From Lactiplantibacillus pingfangensis (GTDB taxonomy: Bacteria; Bacillota; Bacilli; Lactobacillales; Lactobacillaceae), in the NCBI RefSeq assembly GCF_005404945.1, contig NZ_BJDG01000003.1, forward strand, positions 150,157 through 214,156: 64,000 nucleotides of DNA. Direction: 5' to 3'. Both the position numbers and the translations under genes were made by a program. The notes below the pieces were generated by a model. It was not told the origin of the DNA. It was given only the letters and a program-made list of their open reading frames with translations, and did not search any database. This document shows positions 26,291 through 35,688 of the stretch, piece after piece (position 1 is the stretch's first letter; every line of letters begins with the position of its first letter).

Positions 26291-26346
26291 TACTATAACT
26301 TGATATATAGTTTAATTAATTGCGGAGCTTGATCACTCTGCAACTT

Positions 26347-26377
26347 TTCCCCTGCGTTTCGGCGTGGGGGAATTTTT
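26347..26377 (+). terminator. Strong intrinsic terminator ending the prophage late operon
   Basis: TTCCCCTGCG pairs with CGTGGGGGAA over 10 bp (two G-U) with a TTTCGG loop, followed by TTTTT. It lies 57 bases after the last holin stop. Confidence 0.85.
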
Positions 26378-26589
26378 ATGTATTACCCGCCTAGGAATTT
26401 TGGTGCACATTTGGTGCACGCCGTGAAACAAAACGTTGCTATGTCAGTACCTAACCACCGTATACTACTCCGGATGGGGTCATCGAATTGTTGATTTTGG
26501 GAAATAATGGAAGTGATAAATAGCTGGTAACGGTATTTATCACTTTTTTTGTACATGAAAAGTTCTTTAGCTAAACTTGGAGGTGTCAA
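26378..26589. other. Prophage right junction region with a tandem TTTGGTGCAC repeat
   Basis: Between the phage terminator and the first host gene lies a gene-free stretch that should contain the right attachment site. At 26398-26419 the block TTTGGTGCAC occurs twice, 11 bases apart; paired repeats like this are often integrase arm-type sites. A palindromic TGATAAATAGCTGGTAACGGTATTTATCA (26512-26540) ahead of a T-run can act as a terminator or operator. The core cannot be fixed without the left junction. No tRNA end is visible here. Confidence 0.5.
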
Positions 26590-27126
26590 ATGAAGTATCT
26601 ATTATTATTACGCGGGGTCAATGTTGGTGGCAATCATCGTGTCCCAATGGCAACGTTACGCGACCTGTTCACCACTGCTGGTTGCAGACAGGTTCAGTCA
26701 TACATCAATAGTGGTAATTTGTGCTTTACGAGTGACCTTGAGCGCGCCGAAGTTGAGGCGTTGGTCGTCGACATTTTGACGACTAACTTTGACTTTCCAA
26801 TTGATTTTCGTGTGTTAACTGAGGCTGAATTTAAAACCGACTTGGCACAGGCGCCAACGTGGTGGGGCGCTGATCCAACACTGCGGCACAATGCTTTGTT
26901 TAAATTGCGGTCATATGATCAAAGTCACGATAGCTGGCTACCGACGAAGTTGACTGCCTACGATCAAGTATTGATTACGCCTAATATTATTTTTTGGACG
27001 TCGACATTCCGGGTGAATTTCAGTAAATCATTCTATTCAAAGCTGCTCGGCACACCATTTTATCAGCAGACGAGTGCCCGGAATTTTAACACGACAATGA
27101 AGCTTGAAAAATTACTCGACCGATAA
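26590..27126 (+). CDS. DUF1697 domain protein
   Basis: The 178-residue cytosolic protein has the hallmark opening of DUF1697 (KYLLLLRGVNVGGNHRVPMA) and the motif QSYINSGNLCFTSDL, followed by the W-rich WWGADPTLRHNALFKL region and a C-terminal RNFNTTMKLEKLL. Members are common single genes of unknown function in Firmicutes. GGAGG stands seven bases before the ATG. It is the first host gene after the prophage, and a bidirectional terminator follows. Confidence 0.9.
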   Translation: MKYLLLLRGVNVGGNHRVPMATLRDLFTTAGCRQVQSYINSGNLCFTSDLERAEVEALVVDILTTNFDFPIDFRVLTEAEFKTDLAQAPTWWGADPTLRHNALFKLRSYDQSHDSWLPTKLTAYDQVLITPNIIFWTSTFRVNFSKSFYSKLLGTPFYQQTSARNFNTTMKLEKLLDR

Positions 27127-27128
27127 AC

Positions 27129-27166
27129 AAACGCCATCACCTACGAGCCTGCAGGGGATGGCGTTT
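27129..27166. terminator. Bidirectional terminator between DUF1697 gene and usp
   Basis: AAACGCCATC (27129-27138) and GATGGCGTTT (27157-27166) pair perfectly over 10 bp between two convergent genes. The loop contains a further short pairing (CCTACGAGCC, TGCAGGG). Confidence 0.8.
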
Positions 27167-27175
27167 CCGTGTTAT

Positions 27176-27616
27176 TTAGCGAATCACAATCACATTGCAA
27201 GGCGCGTGGTCGACGACGTAACTCGTCGTTGAGCCAACGGCGACACGATGTGGGGAGTCCTTGCCAGTTGCGCCGAGAACGACGAGATCAATTTCAGGAT
27301 GTTGTTTGGCATAGTCAATAATTAAACGCTTCGGATTACCATAAGCCACCTCGGCTTTGAAATCGGCTACGGTGGTCGTTTGGACAAACTGGCGGCGATC
27401 CACCATAGCTGCTTTGGCGTGAGCGGCCTCGGCATCGAGTAATTCACCCAAGACAGGATCTAATGCCGGCGTATGATAGGCGCTATCGTCGACCACATAG
27501 AAGGTCGTTAGTTTGGCTTGATGACGCTGGGCAATATTAACGGCTTCGTTAAATGCCGCTTGGGCTGCAGCCGAACTGTCAACCGGAACTAACACGTGCT
27601 GGTAAGTACTAGGCAT
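27176..27616 (-). CDS. Universal stress protein (UspA family)
   Basis: The 146-residue protein starts MPSTYQHVLVPVDSSAAAQA and shows the ATP-binding signature GATGKDSPHRVAVGSTTSYV near its end (G-2x-G-9x-GS pattern), so it is of the nucleotide-binding class. These proteins are induced in starvation and stress and act in the cytoplasm. The ATG follows GGAGGTGGTATC. It is monocistronic, converging on the DUF1697 gene. Confidence 0.93.
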   Translation of the reverse strand: MPSTYQHVLVPVDSSAAAQAAFNEAVNIAQRHQAKLTTFYVVDDSAYHTPALDPVLGELLDAEAAHAKAAMVDRRQFVQTTTVADFKAEVAYGNPKRLIIDYAKQHPEIDLVVLGATGKDSPHRVAVGSTTSYVVDHAPCNVIVIR

Positions 27617-27759
27617 GATACCACCTCCATTAAGTTGACTTAAGCATAACCGATTTGAGAACGCTTAGGAAGCTAAATGCACCTTTAAAGTAAGTCTAGT
27701 CGCCAATTGACGGTTGAGCGTGTATATTATCATTAGGTATGTCATTTGAGGGGACGAGT

Positions 27760-29070
27760 GTGATCAAACAAATTGCAAATCAATTATTAAAGTGGGAAGC
27801 GTGGCTCAACCAGCGGCGCTATTTCCACGCACTACGAGATACCTTAACGTTACTGTTTCCATTTGTGTTAATTGGCGCTTTTATTAATATTTTTAATCAA
27901 GCAATTTTTCATAAAAATGGTTTTTTAGCGCAAATCTATCACTTGAGCAGCTGGTTTCCAGGATTCAAGTCGCTGATGACTTACACGACCATGTTGAGCG
28001 CAACTGTCAATGGCGTGATTGCCGTGGTTGCGGCATTTACCGCTGCTAATTTTGCGGCGCGCGCGCTAAAACGTGATAATTTGTTGGCTGGTTTAACTGC
28101 GGCCGTGAGTTTTTGTCTGCTGAATTTTAATTACGCGGCGTTCACGAAGCAAGGTCAAGGCGCTAGCTCACAATTCCTAGAACAGAATTTAGGATCGCAA
28201 GGTATTTTTCTCGCGCTACTCGTGGGATTAATCACCGGCTGGTTATTCAACCATTTAACGTTCAAACCGCATTCACACCAATTGATTGAAACGCGTCGCC
28301 ATTTACTGAACCGCGCGCAAGAAAATTGGTTGCCAATGACCGTCACGTTAGTTGTTTTCAGTCTTCTGAGCTACGGCATTAGCTTTGTCAGTAAAAATGG
28401 ACTCAATGGGTTGTTTTACAGTGCGTTCCGTTCACCGTTCGTCAATCCAGGGAGCGTCTTTTTAAATATTGTGAGCGTGACCTTGTTGAGTAACTTTTTC
28501 TGGGTCATCGGAATCATTGGACCGATTGATTTTAGCGGGAATAGTTCGGTGAGCACCGTCCAAAATTTGGAGTATGCCTTGCAGCATGGTTCGGCCTGGG
28601 GCGCCCCCAACCCGATCACGTTGCATACGGTCTTTGACAGCTTTGCCAATGTCGGGGGTCCTGGGATGACCTTGGCCTTAATTATTGCCATTTTGTGGCG
28701 CTCACACAACGCGGACTTTCGGACTGTCGCGAAAGCCAGTTGGTTACCAAGTTTATTTAACTTTAATCAACCACTGCTAGTTGGGTTGCCAATCATGTTT
28801 AGCCCAATTTTGGCGATCCCGTTCTTATTAGCGCCAATGGCCAGTCTGTTGATTACCTGGGGCGCGTTAAAACTGTCATTCATGCCACCGGTGGTTTATC
28901 CGGTGGAGCGGACCATGCCTGGATTTTTAGTTGGCTGGTTAGGTACTGGCGGCGATTGGCGCGCCTTATTGGTCAGCTTGATAAATTTAGCGGTGGCAAC
29001 CGCGATCTATTTGCCATTTATTCTGTTAGAGAACCGATCAATGGAAGGGGGACGGACAGATGAAGCGTAA
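27760..29070 (+). CDS. PTS EIIC-like sugar permease, orphan
   Basis: The 436-residue membrane protein has about ten hydrophobic segments and the features of lactose/cellobiose-type EIIC (WLNQRRYFHALRDTLTLLFP at the N-terminus, then VFDSFANVGGPGMTLALIIAI and FNFNQPLLVGLPIMFSPILA). EIIC forms the channel and sugar site of phosphotransferase systems. No EIIA or EIIB gene is nearby, so it must borrow partners or do something else. I chose GTG 27760, six bases after GAGGGGA; an ATG at 27739 lacks a clear site. It is coupled to the next gene, whose start overlaps it by 11 bases. Confidence 0.85.
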   Translation: MIKQIANQLLKWEAWLNQRRYFHALRDTLTLLFPFVLIGAFINIFNQAIFHKNGFLAQIYHLSSWFPGFKSLMTYTTMLSATVNGVIAVVAAFTAANFAARALKRDNLLAGLTAAVSFCLLNFNYAAFTKQGQGASSQFLEQNLGSQGIFLALLVGLITGWLFNHLTFKPHSHQLIETRRHLLNRAQENWLPMTVTLVVFSLLSYGISFVSKNGLNGLFYSAFRSPFVNPGSVFLNIVSVTLLSNFFWVIGIIGPIDFSGNSSVSTVQNLEYALQHGSAWGAPNPITLHTVFDSFANVGGPGMTLALIIAILWRSHNADFRTVAKASWLPSLFNFNQPLLVGLPIMFSPILAIPFLLAPMASLLITWGALKLSFMPPVVYPVERTMPGFLVGWLGTGGDWRALLVSLINLAVATAIYLPFILLENRSMEGGRTDEA

Positions 29071-29923
29071 TTGGTGGCGATGGTGTCTAGGTCTGATCGT
29101 CTTGATTGGCGTTTGCTGGCCGGCCTATACTTGGTCAAAGGCGAACATTAAATCACTCAAAACTGCTGGGCGAACTCGGATGGCGCCAGTAATCATGGTG
29201 CCAGGGTCGAGCGCAAGCCAGAACCGGTTTGATGATTTGATTACTGAGTTAGGAAAAGAAACGCCACAGCAACATAGCGTTTTGAAATTAACTGTTCAGA
29301 CCAATGGTAAAATTAAATATAGTGGCAATATTGGGCGCAATGACAATCAACCCTTTATTATTGTGGCATTTGCAAATAATAAGGATGGCAAGGCCAATAT
29401 TGATCAACAAGCTGTTTGGTTGAACGATGCCTTCAAGGACTTGGTGAAGACGTATAAATTTAATCATTTTCGGGCACTGGGACATTCGAATGGTGGGCTA
29501 ATTTGGACGCTCTTCTTGGAACGTTATCTTAAACAATCGCCCAAGGTCCACATTGACCGATTGATGACGATTGCGGCGCCATTTAATATGGAATCGACGA
29601 GTACCACGGCCAAAACGAGCATGTTCAATGAACTTTATGAGTATCGAACAGGTCTCCCAAATGGGCTGACAGCTTATTCGATCGCGGGAACCGAGAATTA
29701 TACGAGCGATGGCACCGTGCCATATAACAGTGTTAACTTTGGCAAATATATCTTCCAAGATGAAATCAAGCATTTTACGGAAATTACAGTCACTGGGGCG
29801 AATACTGCCCATTCTGATTTACCGCAGAACAAGCAAATTGTTAGCTTGATTCGTCAATATCTCTTGGATGAAAATGTGCCAAGTAAGCTTCGGAAACAAA
29901 ATCAACAACAATTGAAAAATTAA
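29060..29923 (+). CDS. Alpha/beta hydrolase, DUF915 family, exported or membrane-anchored
   Basis: The 287-residue protein has an N-terminal hydrophobic segment (residues about 7-25) after two basic residues, so it is secreted or anchored outside. The catalytic core shows MVPGSSASQNRFDDLI (oxyanion-side loop near residue 46), the nucleophile elbow GHSNGG (Ser about 143) and a late His in TGANTAHSDLP. These fit DUF915 lipase/esterase-like hydrolases of lactobacilli. The gene overlaps the EIIC gene, suggesting that hydrolysis of an extracellular substrate and uptake of its sugar are linked (inference). Confidence 0.85.
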   Translation: MKRNWWRWCLGLIVLIGVCWPAYTWSKANIKSLKTAGRTRMAPVIMVPGSSASQNRFDDLITELGKETPQQHSVLKLTVQTNGKIKYSGNIGRNDNQPFIIVAFANNKDGKANIDQQAVWLNDAFKDLVKTYKFNHFRALGHSNGGLIWTLFLERYLKQSPKVHIDRLMTIAAPFNMESTSTTAKTSMFNELYEYRTGLPNGLTAYSIAGTENYTSDGTVPYNSVNFGKYIFQDEIKHFTEITVTGANTAHSDLPQNKQIVSLIRQYLLDENVPSKLRKQNQQQLKN

Positions 29924-29939
29924 GCAAAAACGCCGATCA

Positions 29940-30110
29940 AGAGTGGGACAAAAGGCGGGTTGCTACCGAGCATAGCCTAGGGAACCGGATGATTGGGGCT
30001 TTCAATCGTTCGGTTCCCGTAGCTCTGTTGCATCCGTGTCTTTCGTTCCACGTTTCGACTATTAATATTCGGAGTTACAAAAAGAGTCTGGGGTTTTGCC
30101 CCAGACTCCT
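29940..30110. repeat. Intergenic rod-shaped RNA element, copy 1, with bidirectional terminator
   Basis: Positions 29943-30051 fold into one long imperfect hairpin: GTGGGAC pairs with GTTCCAC at the base, and a perfect 16-bp apex stem (left arm 29980-29995) closes a short loop. A terminator stem GAGTCTGGGG / CCCCAGACTC follows at 30084-30108, with its T-run on the minus strand. Copy 2 at 39941-40118 is about 85-90% identical by eye and keeps the pairing through compensatory changes. It lies between convergent genes. It could be an ncRNA or a mobile 3'-end element. Confidence 0.75.
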
Positions 30111-30113
30111 TGA

Positions 30114-30317
30114 TTAGCGATGGCGCGTGGTTCGATGGCGCCTAACAACGGTGACTTTGTGTTGTTGCTTGGCTGGGCGCTTGACCTTTAAACGCAGGCG
30201 CATCATTGGTCGCGCTGCGGGTCGGCGTACGGCCATGGCGGTCAGGGGCGGTGTGACGGCCAAAGATGCGGTAAGTCCTAAAACTAAGCCGATAATGCCA
30301 ACTTTTTTTAACTTCAT
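30114..30317 (-). CDS. Small secreted Arg/Lys-rich protein
   Basis: The 67-residue protein has a signal peptide-like start (MKLKKVGIIGLVLGLTASLA, cleavage plausible near AMA about residue 28) and a mature part dominated by Arg, Lys and His (RRPAARPMMRLRLKVKRPAK, RRHRTTRHR). AGGGGG stands about ten bases before the ATG. The rod-RNA terminator serves its 3' end. A strongly cationic exported peptide could bind teichoic acid or nucleic acid or act as an antimicrobial. None of these is shown by sequence. Confidence 0.6.
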   Translation of the reverse strand: MKLKKVGIIGLVLGLTASLAVTPPLTAMAVRRPAARPMMRLRLKVKRPAKQQHKVTVVRRHRTTRHR

Positions 30318-30457
30318 CGCGGTTGTCCCCCTTATTTAGGTGATTCAAGATTATCGTTTAGGCGGTGGCCGGTCAATAGCTAGTGGCTAATTATTTACCA
30401 AACTTTTACGTGACGTTAATAAAGAATTAACGAAAACCGGCGAAATTTGATTGTATT

Positions 30458-30486
30458 TTGACAGGCTTTCCTTTAAGGTGAAGATA
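30458..30486 (+). promoter_or_regulatory. Sigma-A-like promoter
   Basis: A consensus TTGACA (30458-30463) is followed 17 bases later by AAGATA (30481-30486), 24 bases before the start of the gene at 30511. The -35 is perfect and the -10 is a moderate match. Confidence 0.55.
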
Positions 30487-30510
30487 TTAACAAAAAGGGA
30501 GTTACTCAAC

Positions 30511-30957
30511 ATGAATATTGAAATCTTAAACTCAGCGATTCAAGATCTTCATTTCCAAATCGTTTATGATCGAGACGAATCAAAAGATGAACCTGGCAAG
30601 GGCCAATTTAGTTATACGCCCGCTAATCCAGATGTTAAGAAGACTTTTGGCGATGATGTCGTTCAGGCACAACTAGAAGTGACTTATAAGGAAGACATGT
30701 ATGATCTTTCTGCCACGGTCTTCGCGATTGTTCGCCTCAGTGGTGAAATGGTTGGCATTATCGAACGTCAATCAGGCGACAAAAAGGTTGAAGATGACGA
30801 ACAGGCGATGTTAGATAATTTGAACAATGCCATCATCCCAGCACTTTCTGCCAAAGCACGGGCCTATGCTGCCTTGCTATCCACTGAAGCTAGCAACTTT
30901 GCCATTATGCCAGCCGATTTTGATAACCAACAAGCTAACGATCCAGAAGCAGAATAA
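30511..30957 (+). CDS. Uncharacterised cytosolic protein, possibly SecB-like fold
   Basis: The 148-residue acidic protein starts at ATG 30511 after AAAGGGAG, not at an upstream in-frame codon that lies over the promoter. The core is beta-rich (VVQAQLEVTYKEDMYDLSAT, VFAIVRLSGEMVGI) and is followed by a C-terminal amphipathic helix (LDNLNNAIIPALSAKARAYA). The strand-strand-helix pattern recalls DUF1149/SecB-fold proteins of lactic acid bacteria. That comparison is from memory and weak. It is monocistronic with its own promoter and terminator. Confidence 0.65.
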   Translation: MNIEILNSAIQDLHFQIVYDRDESKDEPGKGQFSYTPANPDVKKTFGDDVVQAQLEVTYKEDMYDLSATVFAIVRLSGEMVGIIERQSGDKKVEDDEQAMLDNLNNAIIPALSAKARAYAALLSTEASNFAIMPADFDNQQANDPEAE

Positions 30958-30977
30958 TTGATTCAGCGATTAAAGTA

Positions 30978-31008
30978 GCGACTTACAAGCAATTGTAGGT
31001 CGTTTTTT
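30978..31008 (+). terminator. Intrinsic terminator after the SecB-like gene
   Basis: GCGACTTACAA pairs with TTGTAGGTCGT over 11 bp (G-U allowed) around a GCAA loop, followed by six Ts. Confidence 0.85.
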
Positions 31009-31045
31009 GAGTTAATTAGTTGTGCAAGTAAACTTAATTTTTAGT

Positions 31046-31075
31046 TTGTGTAACCGTTAACAAGAGTGATATAAT
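31046..31075 (+). promoter_or_regulatory. Extended -10 promoter for a candidate ncRNA
   Basis: TGA-TATAAT (extended -10, hexamer 31070-31075) with TTGTGT (31046-31051) 18 bases upstream. Start of transcription is expected near 31082. No convincing reading frame with a ribosome binding site follows before the terminator at 31296-31340. Confidence 0.6.
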
Positions 31076-31081
31076 AAACCT

Positions 31082-31340
31082 AAGCCTAGATAAGAACTGT
31101 TAGCTTGCATTGGTATCAGTTGGAAGTGTCAAAAGGTTTTTGGAGGGTTTGCAATTATCGAATTGGTTCGTCGCGCCAAAATGGTTTTGTCAAAGTTGGG
31201 GGTGACGGTTTGAGTGAAGTTGAGCCGTCAGCACACATACTTTTTCATTTCACAAATGCGCACATAGAATTGACAACCAAACGACGATCAAGTAAACGGT
31301 GCAAGATTACGGATTCAGCGTAATTTTGACACCGTTTTTT
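31082..31340 (+). ncRNA. Candidate structured non-coding RNA of about 260 nt
   Basis: The region is bounded by an extended -10 promoter and a 16-bp terminator stem with one bulged base (left arm 31296-31311, right arm 31319-31335) ending in Ts. Between them are an 11-bp hairpin TGACGGTTTGA / TTGAGCCGTCA (31203-31230), a small CAATT-ATCG-AATTG hairpin (31152-31165), and a possible closing pair TTTTGG / CCAAAA around it. The only long frame (31105-31323) starts at TTG without a ribosome binding site, and its stop lies inside the terminator. The RNA family is not recognised. Confidence 0.5.
31296..31340 (+). terminator. Strong intrinsic terminator of the candidate ncRNA
   Basis: ACGGTG plus CAAGATTACG pair with CGTAATTTTG plus CACCGT (one bulged A) around a GATTCAG loop and run into six Ts. 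Confidence 0.85.
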
Positions 31341-31419
31341 AGTGGCTTCAGCGATGGTGCCAAAATAGCTGAAAACTGAAACGTGAAAGCGTATACTAAC
31401 GGTGAGGGGAGTGACCGAC

Positions 31420-31983
31420 ATGTTTAAACCAATGGCATCCGTTTTTACGAATCATCAAATCGCCGGACATTACCGGGCGATTGATCGTGCTCAAAAATGT
31501 ATCGTCCCATTTCATTTTGAAATTCAAGGGGTTGAATATCCAAAACCAGCACCAGAACGTAATTGGCTCCGTCGCTTATCGGGGACTCGTAGTGAAAAGT
31601 ATGCGGTTGTTGAATTGACGCCAACTAAAGTTGTACTTTGGTCACCAGAGCAACGCAATTTAGGTGAGATGGCGTTGTCCGACGTGAAGTTGATTCAAGT
31701 TGGCGCAATTCGTTGGCACGTAACACAAGGCCTTGATCCACGCCACGCTTTTCGCGCCACCATTTTTGTTGTCACTGACAAAGGCAATTATTATTTTGCC
31801 AATTCTGATATGGAAGTTTTGCCAGCTATTTTCAAATTTGCACACACGCATGGTATTCCAGTTGAAGATCCACTACGTTTATTGCCATTATTGAAGTTAG
31901 GCTGGAAAGTCGCTGCGGTGACATTGCATGAGACCTATGCCCAGCTCGCAGCACATACCGGCTACCCAAATTCTAAAGTATAA
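31420..31983 (+). CDS. Hypothetical protein, PH-like or membrane-associated, lactobacillus type
   Basis: The 187-residue protein starts at ATG 31420 after GAGGGGAGTGACC. Residues about 60-150 alternate strands (YAVVELTPTKVVLWSPEQRN, FRATIFVVTDKGNYYFANSD) followed by a helix (VLPAIFKFAHTHGI), a pattern seen in PH-like domains. The C-terminus is a helix with LLPLLKLGWKVAAVTLHETY that could touch the membrane. A TATACT -10 lies just upstream (31390-31395). No family name can be given with confidence. Confidence 0.6.
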   Translation: MFKPMASVFTNHQIAGHYRAIDRAQKCIVPFHFEIQGVEYPKPAPERNWLRRLSGTRSEKYAVVELTPTKVVLWSPEQRNLGEMALSDVKLIQVGAIRWHVTQGLDPRHAFRATIFVVTDKGNYYFANSDMEVLPAIFKFAHTHGIPVEDPLRLLPLLKLGWKVAAVTLHETYAQLAAHTGYPNSKV

Positions 31984-32006
31984 AATTAGTTATAGCGAAC
32001 ATTATC

Positions 32007-32057
32007 AAAAAAGAACCATTTGTCGGTCAAATTAATGACTAACAAATGGTTCTTTTT
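32007..32057. terminator. Bidirectional terminator between the PH-like gene and gdhA
   Basis: AAGAACCATTTGT (32011-32023) and ACAAATGGTTCTT (32042-32054) pair perfectly over 13 bp with A and T runs on the outer sides, serving both convergent genes. Confidence 0.9.
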
Positions 32058-32068
32058 AATGGGTACTG

Positions 32069-33445
<1,377 letters not shown>

Positions 33446-34506
33446 TTAACTATGATTCATATTCTAATGGTTTTGTTCGTTAATTGCACGAGTTAAATTG
33501 ACTAACTTTCCGTGAGATTTTAGTGATAATGCTATATTTTGATGAAAATAATAATATTTACATATTGAATCATAAATAGTCGTTCGGTGGCCTAACATTG
33601 GTTTGGTTTTACGTGCATTTTTTTCGCGACCGTCGTATTCTTGCCGCATAAAGATTGGGGGGGATCATCATGAAACGTCAAGGATTAGTGATCACGGCGG
33701 TGATTGGGCTGATCGTAGCTGTTGGCCTTGGGACTTGGACGGTTAAGCAGGTCGCGGCGACTAAAGCGACCCACGAAACCGTCGACAGTGCGTCGATTGT
33801 CGTCAAAAAAACGGCACCACAACATCGCGCGGGCAATTATACGAAGGCACAGGCGCTGGCAAAGATTGATACGTTGATGAAAAATGCGCATATTATGGGA
33901 ACCCTGCTGATTACTAATAATGGTCCAGCCGGGGTGATGACGCGGTCATACGGCTATGCGGATGTTGCGAGTGCCAAGAAAAACAGTGCTGATGAAGTCT
34001 ATCCGTTAGCCTCCCTCCAAAAGGCCATCACGGGGACGGTGATTCAAGGCTTGATCAATCAAGGAAAATTGACCATGACGACACGCTTGAGTCGATATTT
34101 TCCGCAGATCCCGTATGCTAAAAATATTACCATTCGTGAGTTATTAGATCATCGTTCTGGCTTAAGGATGGGGGAACCAGTTCCGGCCAGCATTCTGCCT
34201 AACGAAGCCGCCGAAGTGGCGTATACCGTCTCCCATTTAACGTCAACGAATAACCACGCTTTCGCGTATTCAAATGCGAATTTTACGATGCTGGCCGGGG
34301 TAATCAGAAAAGTTACCGGTAAATCTTATCAGACGAATGTGCGTAATATTATTTTAAAACCACTAGCAATGCACCACACTTATGATTATAATCAAATACC
34401 TATCAATGTGATTGATCCGAACTCCTATCAATTGACGAAAGGCTATTCGCAAAGCGCAGTGATCTCAAAACCGTTGCAGTCAAGTGAATTAGGCGCTGGT
34501 AGTTTA

Positions 34507-34519
34507 TATAGTAGTGTTG
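34507..34519 (+). repeat. 13-bp direct repeat flanking the IS element (left copy)
   Basis: TATAGTAGTGTTG here is identical to 35689-35701 on the other side of the insertion. It is the likely target duplication, longer than the 2-3 bp usually quoted for IS30-family elements. Confidence 0.8.
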
Positions 34520-35688
34520 CCCGAATTGTCAAATCAAGTGCAACAACCAACCATGAAGATAAACATTAAGATGTCAGTGATTTCTGAAACAGACTGGCGG
34601 CAGTCTTATAGTCAAGAATTCGGCGATGCTTTTGATTCAGTGCAGTTTGAATTTGAGTAATTGTGGCTACTGTGAAATTGTACAGTGATTGGCCCTTAGG
34701 AATGTACTCACGGATTAATCCATTTTGATTTTCATTACTACCGCGCTCCCAAGGTGCAGATGGATGAGTAAAGTAAATCTTAGGACCCTTGATTTGGTTT
34801 AACAGCTTGAACTCAGAACCATTATCAAATGTGATTGATTTGAAGCTCTTCGCGCTTTTATCAATTAACTGCTGTAGATAAGCTAAACATGTTGTGGCGT
34901 GATAGTTGGGAATCTTCACAATAATCTCATAACGCGTTTTACGTTCGGTTAGCGTCATTAATGCTGGTTCGCTCGCTTTTCGCTTTCCTTTGACCAGATC
35001 ACCCTCCCAGTGACCAAAACTTTGGCGTTGATTGACCGAAGCGGGTCGCTGCTCAATTGATGTTCCAGCTAATCGTTTATTAATACGTGCGTGGCCATGG
35101 TGGTTGCCCTTAACATGGCGTTTGAGCTTAGCCGGTAGGTCAATGTTTTGAATATCCAGACGTCCTTGATCAATATACCGATAGACCGTAGGTGTCGAAG
35201 GGCAAGGTTTATCTGGATACATCTGTTTAAAGGCATTGATAAAGCTATCAATACTTTCACTACGTGGACGTTGCTTAAGGGTCTTAATTAACATCGCAAA
35301 AAATAGCCAACACCGTTTTAAAAGGCCCTTAGAATGGCACTTTTGACGTTTTTGATCGTGAAATAGCTGACTGGTGTCCGCATAGTAAAGATAAACGAAT
35401 TGGTAATCGTAACGACGTTGTTGGACAAGGCCACGCTTGATTTCACGAGAGATAGTGCTACGACTACGGTGTAGTCGATGAGCAATTTCTGCCTGTGATT
35501 TTTCTGCTCTTAGGTAGGCTTCAATCTCACCTCGTTCTTCTGGGGTTAGTTGTTGGTAATGTTTAACAGTGCTAGACTTGGGTTGGGTCATGGAGATGTC
35601 CTTTCTTTTGAGTTGTGTCACTTAAAGTTTAGGTCTCCATGGCCTATTTGTATAATTTTATCTGTTGCACTTAGATTTTAAATCCGGC
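34520..35688 (-). mobile_element. IS30-family insertion sequence, about 1.17 kb
   Basis: The element is bounded by imperfect 25-bp inverted repeats (left 34520-34544, right 35664-35688), both ending internally in AAGTGCAAC, and by 13-bp direct repeats. It encodes one full-length transposase on the minus strand. The open transposase frame and intact ends suggest it is still mobile, and identity of the flanking repeats suggests recent insertion. Confidence 0.88.
34566..35591 (-). CDS. IS30-family transposase
   Basis: The 341-residue DDE transposase has an N-terminal HTH (YQQLTPEERGEIEAYLRAEK, then IAHRLHRSRSTISREIKRG) and an rve-type catalytic core: Asp in FGHWEGDLVKG, Asp in SITFDNGSEF and Glu in PWERGSNENQNGLIREY, the typical IS30 signature. 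I chose ATG 35591, seven bases after AAAGGA; an in-frame ATG 30 bases upstream is possible. No frameshift or stop was seen. Confidence 0.93.
   Translation of the reverse strand: MTQPKSSTVKHYQQLTPEERGEIEAYLRAEKSQAEIAHRLHRSRSTISREIKRGLVQQRRYDYQFVYLYYADTSQLFHDQKRQKCHSKGLLKRCWLFFAMLIKTLKQRPRSESIDSFINAFKQMYPDKPCPSTPTVYRYIDQGRLDIQNIDLPAKLKRHVKGNHHGHARINKRLAGTSIEQRPASVNQRQSFGHWEGDLVKGKRKASEPALMTLTERKTRYEIIVKIPNYHATTCLAYLQQLIDKSAKSFKSITFDNGSEFKLLNQIKGPKIYFTHPSAPWERGSNENQNGLIREYIPKGQSLYNFTVATITQIQTALNQKHRRILDYKTAASLFQKSLTS

Larger units (their letters stand above)
1..26377 (+). mobile_element. Prophage, late-gene half (siphovirus)
   Basis: An unbroken run of plus-strand late phage genes in canonical order (packaging, head, tail, fibres, lysis) ends at a strong terminator at 26347-26377. 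The head genes resemble SPP1/A118-type phages: Gp6-like portal, Gp20-like scaffold, three Minor_capsid family genes and Gp15. Integrase, repressor, replication genes and the left attachment site are not in the window, so the left border lies upstream. The right border lies between the terminator and the DUF1697 gene at 26590. All late genes read as intact, so the head, tail and lysis modules look functional. Confidence 0.95.

Noticed and set aside
26430..26500. tRNA 3' end as the prophage attachment site
   Set aside because: No tRNA arm pattern or TTC-loop sequence could be recognised; the site of integration stays undefined.
31149..31205. Short Trp-rich peptide starting at TTG 31149
   Set aside because: The only GGAGGG is one base from the TTG, too close to work as a ribosome binding site.
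31105..31323. 72-codon open frame upstream of the PH-like gene
   Set aside because: It starts at TTG with no ribosome binding site, has no family-like pattern, and its stop lies within the terminator stem; a structured RNA explains the region better.
33464..33649. 61-codon minus-strand frame upstream of gdhA
   Set aside because: It has no ribosome binding site and an AT-rich random composition, and overlaps the probable promoter region of gdhA and the serine hydrolase.
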